NCBI RefSeq assembly: GCF_014195505.1
Contig: NZ_JACIBV010000001.1
Span: forward strand, 7,502,001-7,566,000
Direction: 5' to 3'
From: Nonomuraea dietziae
GTDB taxonomy: Bacteria; Actinomycetota; Actinomycetes; Streptosporangiales; Streptosporangiaceae
Length of the DNA: 64,000 nt
Positions 25,224 through 32,457 of this stretch are shown here, piece by piece. The notes beneath the pieces are model-generated. The model did not search any database and was not told where the DNA came from. It worked only from the letters and a program-made list of their open reading frames with translations. The translations under genes were made by a program, and so were the position numbers. How positions within the stretch are numbered: the stretch's first letter is position 1; the number at the start of each line of letters is the position of its first letter.

Positions 25224-25994
25224 GTGAACGAACAGACCATCGGAACGGTGCTGGCCGAGGCCAGGCACACGGCAGGGCTGACTGTCGCGCAGCTGAGCGG
25301 CGTCACGAAGATTCGAGAGGCGCTGCTGTACGCCATCGAGCGGGACGACTTCTCACTGTGCGGGGGCGATTTCTACATCAGGGGCCACATCAAGGCCATC
25401 TCCAAGGCGGTCGGGCTCGACCCCGAGGCCATGGTCCATCTCTACAACGAACAGCACGGCGGGCTGCCGAGGCCGGTGAAGGCCGCGACCGTCTTCCAGA
25501 GCAGCAAGGGCGTCAAGCTGCGCGAGCGCGGCTCACCCAACTGGACCATGGCGCTGGGCGTCGCGCTGGCCATCGTGGTCGTCTTCGGGGTCGTCAAGGT
25601 CATGGGCGGCACGGGGCAGATCCCCACGGCCGAGATCACACCCGTGTCCTCCTCGGGGCCGACCGTGCCGCCGAACGCGCCCATCCGGCCTGCTCCGGCG
25701 CGCCGTACGGCGGCGCAGTCGACGCAGAACGACAGCGACCTCGTCGTGGTGAAGGTGAAGGCGAACCGCTCGTCCTACATCAACGTGCGCGACTCGGAGG
25801 GCAAGCGCCTCTTCGCCGGCACGCTGAGGGCGGGCAGCAGCGACACCTGGACGGCCAAGACGGGGCTCAATCTGGTGCTGCGTGACGCGGGGGCGGTCTC
25901 GCTGCAGGTCAACGGAAGGAACCTGGGCACACCGGGAGCCAGCGGCGAGTTGGTCAGGCGCTCCTACGGTCCGGCGACGCCTCGTCCGAGGTGA
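25224..25994 (+). CDS. RodZ-like helix-turn-helix membrane protein
   Basis: 256 aa from GTG 25224. The N-terminal helix-turn-helix (residues about 5-70, LAEARHTAGLTVAQLSGVTKIREALL) is of the RodZ type. One membrane helix lies near residues 108-125, then a proline/threonine linker and a C-terminal DUF4115-like beta domain (VKANRSSYINVRD). RodZ relatives link cytoskeleton or cell-shape machinery to the membrane. Its location between ftsK and rimO is conserved in actinobacteria. Confidence 0.87.
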   Translation: MNEQTIGTVLAEARHTAGLTVAQLSGVTKIREALLYAIERDDFSLCGGDFYIRGHIKAISKAVGLDPEAMVHLYNEQHGGLPRPVKAATVFQSSKGVKLRERGSPNWTMALGVALAIVVVFGVVKVMGGTGQIPTAEITPVSSSGPTVPPNAPIRPAPARRTAAQSTQNDSDLVVVKVKANRSSYINVRDSEGKRLFAGTLRAGSSDTWTAKTGLNLVLRDAGAVSLQVNGRNLGTPGASGELVRRSYGPATPRPR

Positions 25995-26050
25995 CTAGTG
26001 CGGGGGAGGTGCGACGGTAGTGGCCAAGTGCCGATACCGTAGTGTCCACC

Positions 26051-27460
26051 ATGTCATCCCGCCGAACCGTATCGCTGATCACTCTGGGCTGCGCGCGCAA
26101 CGAGGTCGACTCCGAGGAGCTCGCCGCGCGACTCGACGCTGCCGGTTGGCAGCTGGGTGACGACGACCCAGACGTCGTCGTCGTCAACACCTGCGGCTTC
26201 ATCGACTCGGCGAAGAAGGACTCCATCGACACGCTGCTGGCCGCGGCGGACTCGGGCGCCAAGGTGGTCGCCGCGGGCTGCATGGCCGAGCGCTATGGCA
26301 ACGAGCTGGCCGAGGCGTTGCCCGAGGCCAGCGCGGTCATCTCCTTCGACGACTACACCGAGATCGGCGAGCGCCTCGACGACGTGCTCGCCGGCAAGGC
26401 GCTCAAGCCGCACACGCCGCGCGACCGCCGCACGCTGCTGCCCATCTCGCCCGTCGAGCGCGCCTCAGCCGCCAAGACCAACATCCCGGGCCATGGCGAC
26501 CTGCCGGCGGGCCTGGCGCCGGCCAGCGGTCCTCGCGTGCTGCGCAAGCGGCTCGACGAGAGCCCTGTGGCCTCGCTGAAGCTGGCCTCGGGCTGCGACC
26601 GCCGCTGCTCGTTCTGCGCCATCCCCGCCTTCCGCGGCGCCTACGTCTCGCGTGCGCCCGAGGAACTGCTCGCCGAGGCCGACTGGCTGGCCCACCGCGG
26701 GGTCAGGGAGCTGGTCCTCGTGAGCGAGAACTCCACCTCCTACGGCAAGGACCTGGGCGACCTGCGCGCCCTGGAGAAGCTGCTGCCGCAGCTGGCCGCC
26801 GTCGAGGGCATCGAACGGGTGCGCGCCAGCTACCTGCAGCCCGCCGAGCTGCGCCCTGGGCTGCTCGACGTCATCGCCGCCAGTGAGGGCATCGCGCCCT
26901 ACTTCGACCTGTCCTTCCAGCACGCCAGCGGCACCGTGCTGCGCAGGATGCGGCGCTTCGGCGACCCCGAGCGCTTCCTCGGCCTGCTGGAGCAGATCAG
27001 GGCCAAGGCTCCAGAGGCGGGCGTGCGCTCCAACTTCATCGTGGGCTTCCCCGGCGAGACCGACGAGGAGTTCGGCGAGCTGGTCGGCTTCCTCGAGGAG
27101 GCCAGGCTCGACGTCATCGGCGTCTTCGGCTACTCCGACGAGGACGGCACCGAGGCGGCGACGTTCGAGTCGAAGGTGGCGCAGGAGGTCGTCGACGAGC
27201 GGGTGCGCATCCTGACCGAGCTGGCCGAGGAGCTGACCTCCCAGCGCGCGGAGGAGCGCATCGGCACCGAGGTCGACGTGCTGATCGACGAGGACCTCGG
27301 CGACGGCGGCTACGAGGGCAGGGCCGCCCACCAGGGCCCCGAGGTCGACGGCTCCGTCACCGTGCAGGGCATCGGTCTGGTTCCCGGCCAGATCGTCAGG
27401 GCGGTCGTGATGGACGCCGAGGGGGTCGATCTGATCGCCCGGATCAAGGCCGGTCCATGA
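26051..27460 (+). CDS. rimO: Ribosomal protein uS12 methylthiotransferase
   Basis: 469 aa from ATG 26051. An in-frame GTG at 26042 adds only three residues. The N-terminal UPF0004 domain has three cysteines (TLGCARN, NTCGF, AAGCMAE) for the auxiliary iron-sulfur cluster. The radical-SAM CxxxCxxC is [10 protein letters not shown], and the C-terminal TRAM domain closes the protein. It methylthiolates an aspartate of ribosomal protein S12. The stop overlaps pgsA (ATGA). Confidence 0.95.
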   Translation: MSSRRTVSLITLGCARNEVDSEELAARLDAAGWQLGDDDPDVVVVNTCGFIDSAKKDSIDTLLAAADSGAKVVAAGCMAERYGNELAEALPEASAVISFDDYTEIGERLDDVLAGKALKPHTPRDRRTLLPISPVERASAAKTNIPGHGDLPAGLAPASGPRVLRKRLDESPVASLKLASGCDRRCSFCAIPAFRGAYVSRAPEELLAEADWLAHRGVRELVLVSENSTSYGKDLGDLRALEKLLPQLAAVEGIERVRASYLQPAELRPGLLDVIAASEGIAPYFDLSFQHASGTVLRRMRRFGDPERFLGLLEQIRAKAPEAGVRSNFIVGFPGETDEEFGELVGFLEEARLDVIGVFGYSDEDGTEAATFESKVAQEVVDERVRILTELAEELTSQRAEERIGTEVDVLIDEDLGDGGYEGRAAHQGPEVDGSVTVQGIGLVPGQIVRAVVMDAEGVDLIARIKAGP

Positions 27461-28029
27461 CCCCTGACGAGCGCCGCGTGGTAAGTCCGTGGAACATCGC
27501 CAACGTCCTCACGGTCCTACGGTTGGCGCTCGTCCCCTTCTTCGTGATCTGCCTGTTCCTGCCGGGCGACGGGTGGCGGGTGGCCGCCCTTGTCGTGTTC
27601 GGCGTGGCCTCGCTCACCGACCATCTGGACGGCGAGCTGGCCAGGCGTTACCACCTGATCACCGACTTCGGGAAGATCGCCGACCCGATCGCCGACAAGG
27701 CGCTCACCGGCGCGGCGCTGGTGAGCCTGTCGGTACTCCAGGAGCTGCCCTGGTGGGTCACGCTCGTGATCCTCGCCCGCGAGCTCGGCATCACGGCGCT
27801 GCGGTTCGTGGTGATCAGGCACGGGGTCATACCGGCCAGCTACGGCGGCAAGGTCAAGACCGCCCTGCAGATCGCCGCGATCGTGCTCTACCTCCTGCCC
27901 GGGGTGCCGGACGTGCTGCGCTGGGTGGTCATGGGGGCCGCGCTGGTCGTGACGGTCGTCACGGGAGCCGACTACGTCGTCCGCGCGATCAGGCTGAGGC
28001 AGGTGGCCAAGCGGGCCAGAGCGGAGTGA
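27457..28029 (+). CDS. pgsA: CDP-diacylglycerol--glycerol-3-phosphate 3-phosphatidyltransferase
   Basis: 190 aa membrane enzyme. The CDP-alcohol phosphotransferase signature is present as [10 protein letters not shown] followed by [11 protein letters not shown], with all four aspartates. It makes phosphatidylglycerol phosphate, the precursor of phosphatidylglycerol and cardiolipin. Start coupled to rimO by ATGA; cinA begins 4 bp after its stop. Confidence 0.94.
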   Translation: MTPDERRVVSPWNIANVLTVLRLALVPFFVICLFLPGDGWRVAALVVFGVASLTDHLDGELARRYHLITDFGKIADPIADKALTGAALVSLSVLQELPWWVTLVILARELGITALRFVVIRHGVIPASYGGKVKTALQIAAIVLYLLPGVPDVLRWVVMGAALVVTVVTGADYVVRAIRLRQVAKRARAE

Positions 28030-28033
28030 GCCG

Positions 28034-28537
28034 ATGAGAACCGACGTGCTCGGCGCCGAAGGCGTCATCCGCCTCCTGATCGGCCAGGGCGCGACGCTCG
28101 CGGTGGCCGAGTCGCTCACCGGCGGTCTGCTCGGGGCGACCTTCACCGCGATGGGCGGCGCCTCCGCGGCCTTCAGGGGCGGCGTCATCTCCTACGCCAC
28201 CGATCTGAAGCGCGAGCTGCTGGCCGTACCGGGAGAGCTGCTCGAGAGGGAGGGGGCGGTGCACCCCGAGGTGGCCGCGGCGATGGCGCGGGGGGTGGCC
28301 AGGCTCTGCGGCGCCACGTACGGCCTGGCGGTCACCGGGGTGGCAGGACCCGACCCGCAGGACGGGAAGCCGGTCGGCACCGTTCACGTGGCGCTGAGCG
28401 GCCCTGAGGGCCAGATCTGGCACCGCGAACTGGCTCGCGGAGGGTCGCGAGGACGCATCAGGGAGAGGACCGTGGACGAGGCTGTAGATCTCCTCGCAGG
28501 TGTGCTGAAGGCGAACATGGGGGAACATTCCGGGTGA
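28034..28537 (+). CDS. cinA: CinA-family nicotinamide-nucleotide amidohydrolase
   Basis: 167 aa, the C-terminal CinA domain alone (PncC type). Signatures AESLTGGLLGA, GGVISYATDLK and GVAGPDPQDGKPVGTV are present. It hydrolyses nicotinamide mononucleotide to nicotinate mononucleotide in NAD recycling. It is in an operon with pgsA. Confidence 0.93.
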   Translation: MRTDVLGAEGVIRLLIGQGATLAVAESLTGGLLGATFTAMGGASAAFRGGVISYATDLKRELLAVPGELLEREGAVHPEVAAAMARGVARLCGATYGLAVTGVAGPDPQDGKPVGTVHVALSGPEGQIWHRELARGGSRGRIRERTVDEAVDLLAGVLKANMGEHSG

Positions 28538-28584
28538 TTACCGTGTTACGTCCCGAGCGAACATGCGAACCACGGTCTGACGCG

Positions 28585-28607
28585 GTGTCGGTGGATACAG
28601 GTACGGT
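28585..28607 (+). promoter_or_regulatory. RecA-independent DNA-damage (PafBC/RecA-NDp type) promoter
   Basis: GTGTCGGTG (28585-28593), 8 bp, then TACGGT (28602-28607). The published actinobacterial motif is TTGTCRGTG-N8-TANNNT, so all specified bases but the first match and the spacing is exact. Transcription would start near 28614, where a GTG codon lies. Confidence 0.65.
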
Positions 28608-28793
28608 GGAGCTGTGAGTGAGGTCCGTGAGCCATCTGCAAGCCCCGCGAGCCAGGCTGGCGGGCCCAACGATCCGCGCAGGCGCCCGATGATGACGGCG
28701 AGGAGTATGTACGAAGCGAAGAAGAAAAACGGGCGGCACGATCCGATCGCGCATGGCACGGTGAAGACCACCGCGCCGGGGAGGGAGCGACAG

Positions 28794-29150
28794 ATGATTC
28801 TGCTGCGTCAGCTTCTTGGAGACGTTCTGAGGCGGCTGCGGGTGCGGCAGGGACGCACCCTTCGCGAGGTGTCGACGCTGGCGCGCGTGTCTTTGGGCTA
28901 CCTGTCCGAGGTGGAGCGTGGTCAGAAGGAGGCATCCTCCGAGCTGCTTGCCTCGATCTGTGGTGCTTTGGGTGTCCCCCTGTCGCAGGTGTTGCGTGAG
29001 GTTTCCGACCAGTTCGCGCTGGCGGAGCTCCAGGCCGCTCCTGTGCTCGCGGACGTTCCCGAGCGCGAGCGCCTGCCGCTGTCGGAGACAGTGCCAGGGT
29101 CGATCTCCGACTCGGTCTTCCCCGAAGTCAAGGACATGGTCGCGGCCTGA
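28794..29150 (+). CDS. clgR: ClgR-like Xre-family transcriptional regulator
   Basis: 118 aa from ATG 28794, which has GGGGAGG nine bases upstream. The helix-turn-helix spans residues about 5-65 ([21 protein letters not shown] with ERGQKEASS after it), nearly invariant in ClgR proteins, which activate clp protease genes. The tail ends VKDMVAA, an Ala-rich C-terminus that in ClgR proteins allows ClpP-dependent turnover. The frame stays open up to GTG 28614, giving a possible 178-aa form translated from a leaderless mRNA of the upstream promoter. Position after pgsA-cinA is conserved in actinobacteria. Confidence 0.9.
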   Translation: MILLRQLLGDVLRRLRVRQGRTLREVSTLARVSLGYLSEVERGQKEASSELLASICGALGVPLSQVLREVSDQFALAELQAAPVLADVPERERLPLSETVPGSISDSVFPEVKDMVAA

Positions 29151-29163
29151 GCGCCGGTGGGGC

Positions 29164-29943
29164 TCAGTCCCGCTGGCAGTGGTCACACCACAGGATGAGG
29201 CGTTCCTGCGGTCGTGATCCCATTTCTCCTCGCCTGATGCGAGATCCGCATCGGCGGCAGGGTCTGCCTGCCCTGCCATAAACCCACGTCTCGTAGCCAC
29301 GGCGGCGATCACCCGTGGTGACCGTGCTCGCGTGGTGCTTGTTGGCCTCCAGCAGCCGCCGCGCCAGCGAGACCAGGCCGTCGAGGTCATCGATGCCCCC
29401 GACGGGACGCCAGGGCGACACCCCCCTAAGAAACAGTGTCTCGGCGCGGTAGATCGTGCCTATCCCTGCGAGATTGCGCTGGTCGAGCAGCGCCTCCCCG
29501 ATCGTCGTGTCCTGATGCTCCCGCAGCCGCCGCACCGCCTCCGCCTGATCCCAGCCAGGGCCGAGCAGATCGGGGCCGAGGTGGCCGATCACCGTGTCCT
29601 CCCTCTCGGTCCTGAGCAGATCCACCATGCCCAGCCTGACACCCACGGCCTGCCACTCGGCGTTGGCGAGCACGAGCCTGACCAGGTCACCGCCCGGCAT
29701 GCGGCGGCCCTCCGGCATGACCACCCAGCGGCCGTCCATGCGCAGGTGCGTGTGGATCGTCAGGCCGCCCTCGACCCTGGTGAGCAGGTGCTTGCCGTAC
29801 GAGGTGGTCTCCAGGACCGTACGGCCGGTCAGATCGGCGGTGGCGTGGCGCGGCACCCGGAAATCGGACCTGGTCAGCGCGCGGCCGTCGAGCGCCTCCC
29901 GCAGCCGTCGCGCGGTCCTGTAGACGGCGTCACCCTCGGGCAT
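29164..29943 (-). CDS. nei: Fpg/Nei-family DNA glycosylase (endonuclease VIII type)
   Basis: 259 aa. It begins MPEGDAV with the catalytic Pro2 and Glu3. The helix-two-turn-helix contains LLDQRNLAGIGTIYRAE, and a C4 zinc finger (CRRCG ... CDHC) ends the protein. It excises oxidised bases and cuts the abasic site. It overlaps the TetR gene by 14 bp and is convergent with clgR. Confidence 0.92.
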   Translation of the reverse strand: MPEGDAVYRTARRLREALDGRALTRSDFRVPRHATADLTGRTVLETTSYGKHLLTRVEGGLTIHTHLRMDGRWVVMPEGRRMPGGDLVRLVLANAEWQAVGVRLGMVDLLRTEREDTVIGHLGPDLLGPGWDQAEAVRRLREHQDTTIGEALLDQRNLAGIGTIYRAETLFLRGVSPWRPVGGIDDLDGLVSLARRLLEANKHHASTVTTGDRRRGYETWVYGRAGRPCRRCGSRIRRGEMGSRPQERLILWCDHCQRD

Positions 29944-30532
29944 GCGCGCTCACCCACGTGTCCACGAGCGCGGTGAGTTCGTCGAGGGCTGCCTCCACCC
30001 TCGGACGGTCCCCGGTCGTGAGGAAGTCGTTCATCAGCCCCGCGTAGGCGGCGTTGACCAGCGTGGAGATGCGCAGCGCGTCGGCCGAGGGGACACCGCG
30101 CTCACACAGCAGCTCTGCCACGAACGCCGACCGGTCGGCCAGCAGTCCTGGCACGTGTCCCGCGAGACGGCCCCCCGCAGCCAGTCCCTCGATCTCGCGG
30201 ATGAGCCTGGCGACGGGGAGGTTGTCCTCCTGGAGCTGCCAGTCCCATGTGCGCCTGACGATCGTGCCGACGCTGTCGTCGCCCTGCCATCCTGGGAGCT
30301 CGCGCAGCCAGGCGCGGTGGCGGGCGTCGAGGCGCTCCATGGTCGCCGACAGGAGCTCCTCCTTGTCGGCGAAGTGGTGGGTGAGAACCCTGGTGCTCTT
30401 GCCCAGGTGCTCGGCCAGCGGACGCATGGACAGCGTCGACAGGCCATGATCGGCCAGGTAGTCGACGATGGAGTCGAGCAACTCGGCCCGCCGCCGTGGA
30501 TCCGCCGTCCTCGCCACACCCTCCCCCTTCAC
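29930..30532 (-). CDS. TetR/AcrR-family repressor
   Basis: 200 aa from GTG 30532, supported by GAGGAGG six bases upstream. The N-terminal helix-turn-helix (TLSMRPLAEHLGKSTRVLTHHF) is followed by a helical ligand domain. It is divergent from the MFS gene at 30858, whose promoter carries an inverted repeat, so it is probably the local repressor of that exporter; the inducer is unknown. Confidence 0.85.
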   Translation of the reverse strand: MKGEGVARTADPRRRAELLDSIVDYLADHGLSTLSMRPLAEHLGKSTRVLTHHFADKEELLSATMERLDARHRAWLRELPGWQGDDSVGTIVRRTWDWQLQEDNLPVARLIREIEGLAAGGRLAGHVPGLLADRSAFVAELLCERGVPSADALRISTLVNAAYAGLMNDFLTTGDRPRVEAALDELTALVDTWVSAHARG

Positions 30533-30564
30533 CGCACGCCTCCTCGGGCCTTGTGAGCTTCCAG

Positions 30565-30743
30565 TCTCTCGCGCCCCTGGGAAACGCGCGCCCCTGGGAA
30601 GTGCGCACCCGAGACAGCCGCGCCTCCAGGAATGCGCTTGTGAAATCCGCTCCTTCAGGAAATCCGCTCCTTCAGGAAGGCCGCTTCTCCGGTAAGCCCG
30701 CCCCTCCAGTAAGCCCGCTCCCCTAGGAAGTCCGGGCCCCGGG
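30565..30743. repeat. 17-bp intergenic tandem array
   Basis: The unit AAATCCGCTCCTTCAGG is exact at 30643-30659 and 30660-30676. Four diverged units of the same phase follow at 30677, 30694, 30711 and 30728, and older degenerate units precede it from 30565. It fills most of the 325-bp gap between tetR and the MFS gene. No ORF or promoter is seen inside it. Confidence 0.85.
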
Positions 30744-30809
30744 AAGCGAGCCCCCGCGGGAGTGGGGGGCCTCGGCAGGGCCTCTCGTTCGCGGAGCAGT
30801 ATGAGGGTG

Positions 30810-30839
30810 ACGAGTGTTACCTTATAGGGAAACGCTCGT
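30810..30839. promoter_or_regulatory. TetR-type operator of the MFS exporter
   Basis: ACGAGTGTT (30810-30818) and AACGCTCGT (30831-30839) are inverted repeats with one mismatch around a 12-bp AT-rich centre, 18 bp before the MFS start. GTTACCTTATAGG and GTTACCCTTATGG form an overlapping direct repeat. Confidence 0.6.
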
Positions 30840-30857
30840 TACCCTTATGGAGGCATC

Positions 30858-32069
30858 ATGAGCCGCGCCTGGCCGGCGGCGCTGGTTTTCACCACGTTCA
30901 CCTTCGCCACCGACGACTACGTGGTGGCCGGGGTGCTGCCTGAGATCGCCGCCGCCCTCAGGGTGAGCGAGGCGGCGGCCGGTCAGCTGGTCACCGCCTT
31001 CTCCCTGGCCTTCGCGCTGGCCGCGCCCGTCGCCTCGGTCGTGACCGCCACCTGGCCGCGCAGGAGGCTGATGTTCTGGGCGCTGCTGGTGTTCACGGGG
31101 GCCAACGGCGCGGCCGCCCTGGCGACGTCGTACGCCGCCCTGATGGGGCTCAGGGTCCTGGCGGCGCTGGCGGCGGCCGCCGTCGTGCCCGCGGCGTACG
31201 CGATCGCCACCTCCCTGGCTCCTGAGGGCAGGCAGGGCCGCTATCTGGCGCTGGTGATGGGCGGGCTCACCGGTTCACTCGTGCTCGGCGTGCCGATCGG
31301 GACCTGGGTCGGCGGCGCGTACGGCTGGCAGGCCACCTTCGCACTCGGCGCGCTGATGGGTCTGATCTCGCTGGTGGCGGTGATGGCGACGCTGCCCGAC
31401 GCGCCCGCTCAGCCCGCCATGCCGATCAGGGCCCGCCTCGCGCCGCTCGGCAGGGCGCCCGTGCTCGCGGGGCTGTTCGGCGTGACGGCCATCGTCCTCG
31501 GCAGCATGATGGTCATGACCTACCTCGCGCCCTTCCTCCGCGACCTGGCGGGCACCGGCCCCGCCGAGCTCGGCGTGGTGTTCGCGGTCGCGGGCGTGGC
31601 GGGACTCGCCGGTGGGCAGCTCGGCGGCAGGGCCGCCGACAGGTGGGGCGCCGACAGGGCGCTCCTTGTCGGGGTCACGGCGTTCACCGTCGTGATGGCC
31701 GCGTTCGTCGCCTGCTGGCTGCTGCGCCCGCTGCCGCTGCTCGGGCTGCTGCCGCTGCTGCTGGTGTGGGCCGTCGCCTCGTGGTGGATCCCGCCGCCCG
31801 CGCAGGCGCGCCTGCTGGCGCTGGCGGGAGAGGCGGGACCGCAGGCGCTCGCGCTCAACAGCAGCGCCGTGTACGTGGGGGTGTCGGCGGGCGGCGCCCT
31901 GGGCGGCCTGCTGATCGAGGGGTACGGCCCCGGCGCGCTGCCGGTCGGCGCCGCCGCCGCGGAGCTCGTGGCGTTGCTGTCGTTCTGGTGGGCGAGCCGT
32001 CAGTCCCAGGCGGCGGGGTCGGCGGCGAGCGAGCGGACCCGCTCGGGCAGCGCGCCGGTGGCGACCTGA
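30858..32069 (+). CDS. MFS transporter (drug/metabolite exporter type)
   Basis: 403 aa, about 12 predicted membrane helices. FATDDYVVAGVLPEIA in helix 1 is typical of the DHA1/AraJ-like exporters. ATG 30858 has GGAGG nine bases upstream. Expression is probably controlled by the divergent TetR protein. The 3' end overlaps the convergent Rrf2 gene by 70 bp. The substrate is unknown. Confidence 0.88.
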   Translation: MSRAWPAALVFTTFTFATDDYVVAGVLPEIAAALRVSEAAAGQLVTAFSLAFALAAPVASVVTATWPRRRLMFWALLVFTGANGAAALATSYAALMGLRVLAALAAAAVVPAAYAIATSLAPEGRQGRYLALVMGGLTGSLVLGVPIGTWVGGAYGWQATFALGALMGLISLVAVMATLPDAPAQPAMPIRARLAPLGRAPVLAGLFGVTAIVLGSMMVMTYLAPFLRDLAGTGPAELGVVFAVAGVAGLAGGQLGGRAADRWGADRALLVGVTAFTVVMAAFVACWLLRPLPLLGLLPLLLVWAVASWWIPPPAQARLLALAGEAGPQALALNSSAVYVGVSAGGALGGLLIEGYGPGALPVGAAAAELVALLSFWWASRQSQAAGSAASERTRSGSAPVAT

Positions 32070-32449
32070 TCGAGCGTGACCTCCTCCAGGATGGCCCGCT
32101 CGGTGGCGCGCAGGGCGATCCATACCTGCTGCAGCGACTCGGCGGGCCCCCGGTAGCCCACGTGCTCGGGACGCTCGCCCCTGACGTTGGCCAGCGGGCC
32201 GTCGACCGCGCGGATCACGTCGGCCAGCGAGATCTCCGCGGCGGGACGCGCGAGCACGTAGCCGCCCTCAGGCCCTCGCTGCCCGCGCACGAGCCCCGCG
32301 CGGCGCATCTGGAGCAGGATGTTCTCCAGGTACTTGGGCGGCATGTCCTGCTCTTTCGCCAGCTCGCCCACGGTGGTCGGGCCGGCGCCTGCTGCGGCGA
32401 GTTCAGCGGCGGCACGGAGGGCGTAGTCGACACGAGCGGAAAGGCGCAT
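32000..32449 (-). CDS. Rrf2-family transcriptional regulator without cluster cysteines
   Basis: 149 aa. It begins MRLSARVDYALRAAAEL with winged helix-turn-helix and GPEGGYVLARP wing. Many Rrf2 proteins (IscR, NsrR, RsrR) hold an Fe-S cluster through cysteines; this one has no cysteine at all, so it must sense something else or act constitutively. Only 8 bp separate it from the phosphodiesterase-like gene on the same strand. Confidence 0.88.
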   Translation of the reverse strand: MRLSARVDYALRAAAELAAAGAGPTTVGELAKEQDMPPKYLENILLQMRRAGLVRGQRGPEGGYVLARPAAEISLADVIRAVDGPLANVRGERPEHVGYRGPAESLQQVWIALRATERAILEEVTLDQVATGALPERVRSLAADPAAWD

Positions 32450-32457
32450 GTTGTCGA

